DNA of 64,000 nt from Emticicia aquatica. Its GTDB lineage: Bacteria; Bacteroidota; Bacteroidia; Cytophagales; Spirosomataceae. Below, in pieces: positions 45,773 through 54,081 of the stretch. Under the pieces are notes generated by a model that had not been told where the DNA came from, did no database searches, and was given only the letters and a program-made list of their open reading frames with translations. The DNA lies in assembly GCF_923079645.1 (NCBI RefSeq), contig NZ_CAKLPY010000001.1, positions 1,260,001-1,324,000 of the forward strand, read 5' to 3'. Within the stretch, counting starts at the first letter, position 1, and each line of letters begins with the position of its first letter. Position numbers and translations under genes: made by a program.

Positions 45773-46870
45773 ATGTCTCTATTTACATTAGGTATTGAAG
45801 AAGAATTTCAAACCATTGACCCAAAAACTCGTGAATTACGGTCGCACATGTCTAAATTAGTGGAAGGCGGACAAGTAATTCTACAAGAAAGAATCAAACA
45901 AGAAATGCACCAAGCGGTGGTTGAGATGATTTCGAGTGTTTGTGAAAATATACAACAAGCTCGTGAAGAAGTTACATATTTGCGTAGAATGCTTTTTGAT
46001 TTAGCCGCTAAACAGAATTTGCACATTGCTGCCGCTGGAACACATCCTTTTTCTGATTGGCAAAAACAGTTAATCACAGAAGATGCACGCTACGATAAAC
46101 TCATTGATGACATGAGAGATGTAGCTCGTTCTAACTTAATTTTTGGGCTACATGTTCATGTGGGAATTCCAAGTAGAGAAGAGGGAATGCAAATTTTGAA
46201 TGCTGCAAGGTATTTTTTACCGCATATTTATGCCCTATCAACCAATTCACCGTTTTGGTGCGGAAGAAATACAGGTTTTAAATCATACCGTTCAAAGGTT
46301 TTTGATAAATTTCCTCGAACAGGTATTCCCGATTATTTTTCAAGTGTAGCTGAATATGACAATTATGTAAATTTGCTCATCAAAACAGGTTGTATCGACA
46401 ATGGGAAGAAAATTTGGTGGGATATTCGATTACATCCATTTTATCCGACTGTTGAATTTAGGATTTGTGACATACCGATGCGAGTAGATGAAACGATTTG
46501 TTTGGCAGCATTAATGCAAGCAATTGTAGCTAAAATTCATAAACTTCACCAACAAAACCTAAGTTTCCGACCATACCACAAAATGCTTATAAGCGAAAAT
46601 AAATGGCGAGCAGCACGCTACGGAATACACGGAAATTTAATTGATTTTGGGAAAGAAAAGGAAGTCCCCTATTCACATTTGGCTGAAGAATTAATGGAGT
46701 TTGTGGATGATGTTTTGGATGAATTAGGCAGCCGAAAAGAAGTGGAATATATTCATGAAATATTGAAAATGGGTAGCGGAGCCGACCGACAACTCAAAGT
46801 TTTTGAAGAGACAAAAAGCTTGAAATCAGTTGTTGATTATATCGTTTCCGAAACACGTGTTGGTCTATAA
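45773..46870 (+). CDS. Carboxylate-amine ligase of the GCS2 family (YbdK-like)
   Basis: 365 residues. GCS2 glutamate-cysteine-ligase-like fold: LGIEEEFQTIDPKTREL near residues 5-21, MHQAVVEMIS with the conserved acidic residue, FGLHVHVGIP near 124-133 and HPFYPTVEFRICDIPMRVDE near 222-241. YbdK itself shows only weak gamma-glutamylcysteine synthetase activity, and family members are thought to join amino acids by gamma-glutamyl-type bonds. Here it is the central member of a cluster of amide-forming enzymes. Spacing and strand indicate co-transcription. Confidence 0.92.
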   Translation: MSLFTLGIEEEFQTIDPKTRELRSHMSKLVEGGQVILQERIKQEMHQAVVEMISSVCENIQQAREEVTYLRRMLFDLAAKQNLHIAAAGTHPFSDWQKQLITEDARYDKLIDDMRDVARSNLIFGLHVHVGIPSREEGMQILNAARYFLPHIYALSTNSPFWCGRNTGFKSYRSKVFDKFPRTGIPDYFSSVAEYDNYVNLLIKTGCIDNGKKIWWDIRLHPFYPTVEFRICDIPMRVDETICLAALMQAIVAKIHKLHQQNLSFRPYHKMLISENKWRAARYGIHGNLIDFGKEKEVPYSHLAEELMEFVDDVLDELGSRKEVEYIHEILKMGSGADRQLKVFEETKSLKSVVDYIVSETRVGL

Positions 46871-46937
46871 ATTAGGTTTTTCTTTAGATTTTAGGCATTA
46901 TTGAGTATTTTTGTGCCAAAATTATAAGTTCATCAAA

Positions 46938-47762
46938 ATGAAAGAAAAAATAAAAATAGCAATTTTAGATATGTACAACGGTCGTCCAAATGAAGGGATG
47001 CGTTGTATAAAAATGTTGTGCGGTCAATTTCTGGCTCAAGATGGCATCGAAGGAAATTACGACATTTTTAATGTAAGACAACATTGTGAAATTCCTAAAA
47101 TTGAAGAATATGATATTTTTATTTCAACGGGTGGACCAGGAAATCCATTACCAGAAGGACACGAATGGGAACAAAAGTTTGCTACCTTTCTTGACCAAAT
47201 TTTTGCTCATAATCAAGTTTCAGATGCTAAGAAATACTTGTTTTTGATTTGTCATTCATTCCAAATTGCTAGTCACCATTTAAAATTTGGAGAAGTTTGT
47301 AAGCGTCGTTCGACATCTTTTGGTGTAATGCCAATCCATCGAACAAATGATGGTGAAACAGAATTATATTTCAATAATCTTCCTGAAATTTTCTTTGCAG
47401 TAGATTCGAGAGATTATCAATTAATTCAGCCAAATTGGCAAAAAATTAATGCTTTTGGGGCAAAAATTTTATGTTTAGAGAAAATCCGTGAATATGTTCC
47501 GCTTGAAAGAGCCATCATGGCGATTCGTTTTTCGGAAGAGGTTTTTGGCACACAATTTCATCCCGAAGCAGATTCAGAGGGTATGATGCGATATTTCAAA
47601 CAGGAAGATAAAATGATTGCCGTCATTAGCGAGTATGGTTCAGAAAAATACGAAGAAATGATAGAGCGTCTCGACGACCCTGACAAAATTATGCTCACAG
47701 AATCAATTATAATCCCTTCTTTCTTGAATTTTGCAGCCGAACAAATATTGGCAATCGCCTAA
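46938..47762 (+). CDS. Class I glutamine-amidotransferase-like protein
   Basis: 274 residues. The triad-like residues are Cys105 in LICHSFQIA and His208/Glu210 in GTQFHPEAD. The nucleophile elbow lacks the second glycine usual in GATase I (CxGxQ); here it is C-H-S-F-Q. ISTGGPGNPLPEGHEW forms the oxyanion region. It may release ammonia from glutamine for an amidation or act as a gamma-glutamyl hydrolase such as PuuD. The ATG at 46938 follows an A-rich leader; the open frame back to a TTG at 46911 is not used. It lies between the GCS2 and second ATP-grasp-like genes. Confidence 0.85.
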   Translation: MKEKIKIAILDMYNGRPNEGMRCIKMLCGQFLAQDGIEGNYDIFNVRQHCEIPKIEEYDIFISTGGPGNPLPEGHEWEQKFATFLDQIFAHNQVSDAKKYLFLICHSFQIASHHLKFGEVCKRRSTSFGVMPIHRTNDGETELYFNNLPEIFFAVDSRDYQLIQPNWQKINAFGAKILCLEKIREYVPLERAIMAIRFSEEVFGTQFHPEADSEGMMRYFKQEDKMIAVISEYGSEKYEEMIERLDDPDKIMLTESIIIPSFLNFAAEQILAIA

Positions 47763-47793
47763 TTTTAGCATCAAACTTGATTAATAAAACTCA

Positions 47794-48990
47794 ATGATAC
47801 CTTCAATCAGACAAAAATTTAATGACAGTTTTTCGCAAGAAAAATATGATGCAATGATTGCTGAATTTCACCATGAATTTCCAAATCAGCTTGATTTTAG
47901 AGTTGCTGAAACCCCAGTATTTGTACCAAAAGAACTAAAAATTAAACTTTTACACGCCTGCAATGACATTATTGATGTTTTACTAAAACCTGATTTCAAA
48001 GAAAAAACAAACCGAGCAATTCCCGCAAATCAAAACGTACCAAACGAGGATAAACATCCAAGTTTTTTAGCGATTGACTTTGCCGTTTGTAAAGATGAAA
48101 ATGGGGATTTAACACCACAATTAATTGAATTACAAGGTTTCCCATCACTTTTTGGCTATCAATGGTATTTAGGGCAGAAATATAGAAAGTTTTTTTATGA
48201 CCCTAAAAACTTTACTCAATATTTTAATCGACTTTCATTCGCTTCTTATATTGATGAAATGAAAAAAGTTTTGCTTGCTGGAGAAAATGCGGAAAATGTA
48301 ATTTTGTTAGAAATTTATCCAGAAAAGCAAAAAACTCGTTTAGATTTTGAAATCTCAAGACAACTTTGGGGAATTGAGCCTGTTTGTTTAACAAAAATAA
48401 AAAAGGTTGGAAAGAAAATTTTTTATGAAAAAGGCGGACGTACAATTGAAATAAAACGCATTTATAATCGCTTGATTTTTGATGATTTGCTGCAAAACTT
48501 CCCTAATTTAGAAACAAACTTCAAAATGACTGATGAAATTGAAGCCAAATGGATAACACACCCAAATTGGTTTTTTAGAATCAGTAAATTTACTTTGCCC
48601 CTATTAAAAAGTAATTTTGTTCCACAAAGTTTCTTTTTATCAGATTTAAAAGAATATCCAGCTGATTTAGAAAATTATGTTTTAAAACCTCTTTTTTCGT
48701 TTGCAGGAAGTGGGGTAAAACTACATTTTACAAAGGATGATTTGGATGCAATTTCAGATAAAGAAAACTATCTGATTCAGAGAAAAGTCAAATATGAGCC
48801 AATTATTGAAGATAAAGTAGGAAATTTGATAAAAACTGAAATCCGAATGTTATTTATTTGGGAGGATGATGCTTTACGGCCAAAATTGGTTACTAATCTT
48901 GCTCGTTTAAGTCGAGGGGAAATGATTGGCGTTAATTTTAACAAAAATTTTGATTGGGTTGGGGGAAGTTGTGCTTTTTTTGAGGATTAA
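47794..48990 (+). CDS. Divergent ATP-grasp-like protein
   Basis: 398 residues, cytoplasmic. The C-terminal third has an ATP-grasp-like pattern: a Gly-rich loop KPLFSFAGSGVKL near residues 300-312, YLIQRKVKYEPI, the basic/acidic strand KTEIRMLFIW and a final GVNFNKNFDWVGGS. The N-terminal two thirds (LDFRVAETPVFVPKEL, IDFAVCKDENGDLTPQLIELQGFPSLFGYQ) recall circularly permuted ATP-grasp/glutathionylspermidine-synthase-like proteins. I cannot assign substrates. It is the last gene of the amide-ligase set, 31 bases after the GATase-like gene, and is followed by a strong terminator. Confidence 0.75.
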   Translation: MIPSIRQKFNDSFSQEKYDAMIAEFHHEFPNQLDFRVAETPVFVPKELKIKLLHACNDIIDVLLKPDFKEKTNRAIPANQNVPNEDKHPSFLAIDFAVCKDENGDLTPQLIELQGFPSLFGYQWYLGQKYRKFFYDPKNFTQYFNRLSFASYIDEMKKVLLAGENAENVILLEIYPEKQKTRLDFEISRQLWGIEPVCLTKIKKVGKKIFYEKGGRTIEIKRIYNRLIFDDLLQNFPNLETNFKMTDEIEAKWITHPNWFFRISKFTLPLLKSNFVPQSFFLSDLKEYPADLENYVLKPLFSFAGSGVKLHFTKDDLDAISDKENYLIQRKVKYEPIIEDKVGNLIKTEIRMLFIWEDDALRPKLVTNLARLSRGEMIGVNFNKNFDWVGGSCAFFED

Positions 48991-49084
48991 ATTATCCTTT
49001 CTAATTACTTAAATTCACTTGTTTTTTTTCAAGCCTAAAAAAAGAACAGTTTTTATTCCGCAAAAATCAGTTTGTTCATAAAAA

Positions 49085-49112
49085 GAAAAGGAGCTAAAAT
49101 AAGCTCCTTTTC
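49085..49112. terminator. Bidirectional terminator, amide-ligase cluster / susD
   Basis: An 11-bp perfect stem (GAAAAGGAGCT, 6-base loop) between convergent transcripts. On the minus strand it is followed by TTTTTATG. Confidence 0.88.
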
Positions 49113-49133
49113 TAAATCTATGAAACAAAACTA

Positions 49134-50741
49134 CTATTTATCCCACCATATTCTAGCTGTGAAAGTATCACCACCAGATATGCCAGCAACAGCTGTTTTG
49201 TAATTTTCAGGGTTGTAAGATGGTTCGGTAGATTTGTAAGGAATTCTTCTTGGAATAGTTCCATTAGAAAATCCGTTTGGATATACCACTGGAGTCAATG
49301 CAGGATAACCCGAACGACGCCAGTTAGACCAGTTCTCAATAAAGTTAAATGTAATACCTGTTGCCACCCAAATTTGCTCATTGATTTGTTTCAATGAAGC
49401 CTCGGTAGAAGATGTATTTAATGGATTTTTATCTAAATAAGAATCCATCGCTGCTACTGACTTCGCAATGGCTGCATCGGAGCTTGCGGTTGAATTGAAT
49501 TGAGCCAAAGAAGCAATTGCAGCTTTAACACCATTTTTGTAGTGGTCTGCAGCAGTTGTTGCTCCAACATTCCAACCTCTAACTTTAGCTTCAGCTAAAA
49601 GTAATTCTGTTTCAGCGTAAGTCAAGACGAAGTTTACACCACTTCTGTCAACAAAAACTGAAGTTCTTGGACGAGAATATTTTCCAACTCTAGCTACATC
49701 TGCACCAGAACCAGAAGCACCAGGGTATTGCGGATGTTTAGCAATATCAGTTGCTCCACCATTCAAATCGTAGCCATTTGGAAGACCAATTTGAGCAGAT
49801 TCAGAATTATCTCCTGCCAAATCTTGATTTGAATTATTTGTGTAACCAGCTTGAGCAATTTCAGCAATGGCACTGATACGTGGGTCAGAAGTACTTTTCA
49901 AATAATCAATAAAAGTTTTACTCCAACGTACTTCTCGGTAATCATCAGGAACTCTCAATGCACCGCTTGTATTGTTTCCAGCTGTTGCATTGTCAGTAAT
50001 AATTTTGGCATTATCATCAACACTTGTAAATACACCACCAGCATAAGCTTTTTCAGCCCAAGTTTTGGCAGTTGCAGCATCTACTTTAGATAATCTTAAA
50101 GCCAATTTCAACATTAAAGAATAACCAAATTTTTTCCATTTTGTGATGTTTCCACCATACATTAAATCAGCAGTTGGATTAGTTTTTGAAGTACTAAGAG
50201 CTGTGATAGCAGCGTCCAATTCAGCTAATAAACCTGGATAAATTTTAGATTGAGAATCATACTTTGGTAATGTGATGCCTTCTTTAGCTTTTAAAGCTTC
50301 AGAATAAGGAACATCTCCATAACAATCGGTGATACGTGCTAAACAAAGCACTTTCATGATTGTACCAACATTATATAAGTTCGACATTTCAGGCTTATCT
50401 TTTACAAGATTTTGCATTTCATAAGAAAGCGATGCTGCACGATATGTTTCTTCGTGAACACGGCCTTGATAAGCAATAAAACTACCAGAAGCAACATATT
50501 TGTCACCATTTCCATAATAAGAAAATGTTGATGCAAGCACTTGAGTCCACATACTTTGAAACAATAATTGTGAGTATCCAGTATTACCGAACTCATATTG
50601 TGACTGTGAAAGCAAGTAATTTGGGTTAAAAACCGTAGCACTCGTCTTGTTTGGGTCAGTATTTACTTCTTCAAATTTATCTGTACATGAAGAAGCTATA
50701 AATACCGCCAAGATGGTTAATATATATCCTATTTTTTTCAT
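49134..50741 (-). CDS. SusD/RagB family nutrient-binding outer-membrane lipoprotein
   Basis: 535 residues. The lipoprotein signal (ILTILAVFIASSC, Cys near residue 19) anchors it to the outer membrane. The sequence follows the SusD-like 2 subfamily: FEEVNTDPNKTSATVFNPNYLLSQ near the N-terminus, MYGGNITKWKKFGYSLMLKLALRLSKVDAATAK in the helical core, and VLTYAETELLLAEAKVRGW with the TPR-like helices. It caps the SusC channel and binds glycan or peptide. The ATG at 50739-50741 gives the lipobox; codons up to a TTG at 50768 are not needed. It starts 14 bases after susC. Confidence 0.93.
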   Translation of the reverse strand: MKKIGYILTILAVFIASSCTDKFEEVNTDPNKTSATVFNPNYLLSQSQYEFGNTGYSQLLFQSMWTQVLASTFSYYGNGDKYVASGSFIAYQGRVHEETYRAASLSYEMQNLVKDKPEMSNLYNVGTIMKVLCLARITDCYGDVPYSEALKAKEGITLPKYDSQSKIYPGLLAELDAAITALSTSKTNPTADLMYGGNITKWKKFGYSLMLKLALRLSKVDAATAKTWAEKAYAGGVFTSVDDNAKIITDNATAGNNTSGALRVPDDYREVRWSKTFIDYLKSTSDPRISAIAEIAQAGYTNNSNQDLAGDNSESAQIGLPNGYDLNGGATDIAKHPQYPGASGSGADVARVGKYSRPRTSVFVDRSGVNFVLTYAETELLLAEAKVRGWNVGATTAADHYKNGVKAAIASLAQFNSTASSDAAIAKSVAAMDSYLDKNPLNTSSTEASLKQINEQIWVATGITFNFIENWSNWRRSGYPALTPVVYPNGFSNGTIPRRIPYKSTEPSYNPENYKTAVAGISGGDTFTARIWWDK

Positions 50742-50754
50742 AAGTGAGTCAAAT

Positions 50755-53700
50755 TTAGAATTTAACATTTAGATTCAAGCCATAAGTTCTAGTCGATGGC
50801 AAACTGTTACCCTCAATACCAGCGTAGCTTAAAATTGAAGAGAAGCCAGCTTCTGGGTCAATATTATCAGTACGTTTCAAGAGCATAAGTAAGTTTCTAG
50901 CAACAAATGATAGCTCAATTGATTTGATTGGAGTTTTAGCAATAAACTTAGGATTGATTGAATAACCAAGCGTCACTTGACGCAATTTGATGAAACTTCC
51001 ATCCATTACGTTTAAAGCTGAAATTCTTCTTGCAAGGTTTTGGTAGTATGTTTGTGCTGGAACATTTACTGCGTTTACAGCTCCATCCTTAGTTACACCA
51101 GTTGCTACTACGCCAGACTCACGTCCTGGAAGAGTAATTTGATTCAAACCACGGAAAATTGAGTAGTAATTAGTTGCTGACAACACTTTATTTCCAAAAC
51201 GATAATCAATCAAGAATGAAAGATTGAAGTTTTTGTAGCTAAATTCGTTATTAAAACCACCATAGAATTTAGGTAAAACAGAACCCATTGGTGTACGAGA
51301 AGCTGCTTGAACAGGAATACCCGTATTATCAATCACGATATTTCCTTTTGCATCATAAACAAAATCGTAAGCCATGATTTGAGGGCCAGGTAATCCTTTA
51401 ATCAAAGCAGTATTTGCATTTAATGGGCGATAAGTTCCTAATCCTAATTGTTGTGACTCTGAACCTGAACCGTCAATTTCTACAATTTTGTTTTTAATCC
51501 AAGTAAAGTTTAATGAGGTAGTCCATTTTAAACCTTGATTTTCAACTGGAACAGCTGTAACCAATGCTTCTAAACCAGAGTTTTGAGTTGAACCAGTACC
51601 AATTTGTTGGTTGCTAAATCCTGTCGCCTCAGATAATGAACCATTAATGATTTCGTTATTTGTTTTACGATTGAAATAAGCTAAATCTAGACCTAATCTA
51701 TTTTTGTAGAATTTCAATTCTGTACCAAGTTCAAATTCTGAAAGTGTATAAGGTTTCAAGAATAAATTTGGCAAAGTACTACTAAATGAACCAGTTGTGA
51801 TGCCTTGAATTGCAGAACCTACACTATAATACTGTGATGTACTGTAAGGATTAGCTGGCTCACCACTTACAACAGCATAAGATGCTCTAAATTTACCATA
51901 ACTAAGATTTGAAGAATTTACCAATTCAGTGAAATCATAGCTTAACGAAACCGATGGTGTGAAAATGCCATAGTTATTTTTTGGCAAAGTTGAGAAAGCA
52001 TCATAACGGCCAGTGGTCGATAGAATCAATTGATTTTTATAATTGAAATCTAATGAATAGTAAGCCGAATTTGCTTGTCTTTCGTTATAATCGTATGAAC
52101 GGTTAAATGAAAGAACGTTGAGTGGACTGTAGAAGAAAGGAATTACAAAAGGGCCACCACCGATAGCCATTCTATCATATTTGTTTTTGCGAGTTGCAAC
52201 CCCAACAATCGCATCCATGCTGATATCTTTAACCAAATTAAAGCTTCCTCCAAGAATTGCGTCAGCATTTAGCTCAGAAGTAGTTGATTTTGAAAGTTCA
52301 TCAAATCCACCTTTCTGACCATTTGAATATGCAGTACCAGTTGGCGTTATTTTAAAAATCCCGTCATTTAATTGGTCATAACCTAAACGTACTTGAGAAT
52401 AGATATTTTTTGTAATATCATATTTGGCTGTCAATGCCGAAATCATACGTTTACGCTTAACATCATTTTGATAACGATTTACTACGAACCAAGGGTTTGT
52501 TACATAAATATCATCATTGTATTGAATCTCATTACCATACTCAGTACTTGCATCATAGCCTGGTTTCAAGGCAGCTTGATTAAGACTAGTTGCCAAGAAA
52601 TTGATGTTATTAGCATTCATCGGGCCATCACTCAATTGTGGCTTATTATTATTTTTCTCATCAACATAATTTACCATTACATCAACTTTCAGTTTTTGTC
52701 CAAATTTTTGAGAACCCGTAAAGTTGAATGTTTTGCGGTCAAGACCACTATTACGCAAAATTGAATTATTACCCAAATTAGCCAATGATAATCTGAAATT
52801 ACCAGTTTCATTTCCGCTAGCAATTGCCAATGAGTTTGTTAAAGAAGAACCCAAACGATAAAAGTTTTTCATGTTATCTTTTACCGCAGAATATGGATAA
52901 TTTTTCCCGTCAAATTGGATAGTTGAAGCTCCATCTAATTTTTCGCCCCAACTCAACATTCCACTGTTTAATGCACTTACAGTATTTGTTGGTCTTTTTC
53001 CATTTAAACCTTGTCCATAAACATATTGATAATCTGTAAAGTTGATTGCTTGCTCGCTTACGGCGTTCAAATTATAATCAACAGACATTTTACCTTTTTT
53101 ACCAGATTTTGTTGTAATCAAGATTACACCATTGGCAGCTCTTGCACCATATAGAGCAGATGCCGATGCACCTTTCAAAACCGACATACTTTCGATATCA
53201 TCAGGGTTTAGGTTAGAGATACCATCTCCGTTATCTGCACCACCCCACTCACCAGCACTACCTCTTTGAGTATTGTCAATTGGCACACCGTTCATAACTA
53301 TTAAAGGCGAACTAGCTGTAAAACTTGCCATACCTCTAAGTAAAATTCTTGCAGATGAACCAGACCCACCGTTGGTACCTGAAATGTTCAAACCAGCAAC
53401 TCTACCTGCCATCGAATAGGCAACGTTTGTTTCACGGGCTTTTGTCATTTGGTCGCCATTAACGGTTGTTACTGCATAACCAACTTTACGTGCCTCTTTT
53501 GAAATACCCAAGGCTGTTACTACAACCTCGTTCAGAACACCTGCTTCTGCTTTCAAGCTAATGTCTATTACGCTTGAACTTCCAACAGTTACATTGACTG
53601 CTCCATAACCAATGTAACTAAACGTGAGAACGCTTCCCTTAGCGGCATCAATCGCATACTCGCCTTTCTCGTTAGAAATAGTTCCTTTTGTCGAACCTTT

Positions 53701-53841
53701 AATGGCGACATTTACCCCATAAAGCGGTGAACCTCCATCGTCTGATACTTTCCCTTTTATAGTCATCGTTTGGGCAAAACCCACTACAGAAACTAGAGAA
53801 AATATGAAGGCATAAAAAAACAGTCGTAATGTTTTCTTCAT
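50755..53841 (-). CDS. SusC/RagA family TonB-linked outer-membrane transporter
   Basis: 1028 residues. Signal peptide ending near GFAQ (residue 24), then a CarboxypepD_reg beta-sandwich (IKGKVSDDGGSPLYGVNVAIKGS), the TonB-interaction region, the plug domain (NVAYSMAGRVAGLNISGTNGG; SMSVLKGASASALYGARAANGVILITTKSG) and a 22-strand beta-barrel ending in LNLNVKF. It imports large ligands with energy from TonB. There is no N-terminal extension of the sigma-regulating type, so an anti-sigma pathway is not suggested. It precedes susD and follows the kelch/SARP-like regulator gene, all leftward. Confidence 0.96.
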   Translation of the reverse strand: MKKTLRLFFYAFIFSLVSVVGFAQTMTIKGKVSDDGGSPLYGVNVAIKGSTKGTISNEKGEYAIDAAKGSVLTFSYIGYGAVNVTVGSSSVIDISLKAEAGVLNEVVVTALGISKEARKVGYAVTTVNGDQMTKARETNVAYSMAGRVAGLNISGTNGGSGSSARILLRGMASFTASSPLIVMNGVPIDNTQRGSAGEWGGADNGDGISNLNPDDIESMSVLKGASASALYGARAANGVILITTKSGKKGKMSVDYNLNAVSEQAINFTDYQYVYGQGLNGKRPTNTVSALNSGMLSWGEKLDGASTIQFDGKNYPYSAVKDNMKNFYRLGSSLTNSLAIASGNETGNFRLSLANLGNNSILRNSGLDRKTFNFTGSQKFGQKLKVDVMVNYVDEKNNNKPQLSDGPMNANNINFLATSLNQAALKPGYDASTEYGNEIQYNDDIYVTNPWFVVNRYQNDVKRKRMISALTAKYDITKNIYSQVRLGYDQLNDGIFKITPTGTAYSNGQKGGFDELSKSTTSELNADAILGGSFNLVKDISMDAIVGVATRKNKYDRMAIGGGPFVIPFFYSPLNVLSFNRSYDYNERQANSAYYSLDFNYKNQLILSTTGRYDAFSTLPKNNYGIFTPSVSLSYDFTELVNSSNLSYGKFRASYAVVSGEPANPYSTSQYYSVGSAIQGITTGSFSSTLPNLFLKPYTLSEFELGTELKFYKNRLGLDLAYFNRKTNNEIINGSLSEATGFSNQQIGTGSTQNSGLEALVTAVPVENQGLKWTTSLNFTWIKNKIVEIDGSGSESQQLGLGTYRPLNANTALIKGLPGPQIMAYDFVYDAKGNIVIDNTGIPVQAASRTPMGSVLPKFYGGFNNEFSYKNFNLSFLIDYRFGNKVLSATNYYSIFRGLNQITLPGRESGVVATGVTKDGAVNAVNVPAQTYYQNLARRISALNVMDGSFIKLRQVTLGYSINPKFIAKTPIKSIELSFVARNLLMLLKRTDNIDPEAGFSSILSYAGIEGNSLPSTRTYGLNLNVKF

Positions 53842-53950
53842 ATTTAAAATTTAGGTTAATTGTTAAAGAATTTTGTAAAAACTCATGTTAAAAGTATTAA
53901 TACACGAATAATTTTTTATTAATTTTTGATTAACAAAAGCACTTAACCTT

Positions 53951-53990
53951 AATACTATTTTATCCAAGCGATGGTTAAAATAATACTATT
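53951..53990. promoter_or_regulatory. Direct repeats upstream of susC
   Basis: AATACTATT occurs at 53951-53959 and 53982-53990, 31 bases apart, close to three helical turns. A TTAACC/GGTTAA pair overlaps the set. It lies about 110 bases before the susC ATG and may be a site for the neighbouring regulator. Confidence 0.4.
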
Positions 53991-53997
53991 CAACAAA

Positions 53998-54031
53998 AAA
54001 GTTCTATCTAAACGGCGTTAAATAGAACTTT
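53998..54031 (-). terminator. Terminator of the kelch/SARP-like regulator gene
   Basis: On the minus strand a 14-bp stem forms (AAAGTTCTATTTAA, with one G-U pair, 6-base loop), followed by TTTGTTG after AACTTT. It separates the regulator transcript from susC. Confidence 0.82.
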
Positions 54032-54081
54032 AGTTTTATTTTTAATAAATTTTAAAATATATAAACAATTTTGATTTTTTT

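Noticed and set aside
44711..48990. N-acetylglutaminylglutamine amide (NAGGN) osmolyte synthesis as the function of the amide-ligase cluster
   Set aside because: That pathway needs an asparagine-synthase-like amidotransferase and an acetyltransferase/ATP-grasp fusion, and neither is present.
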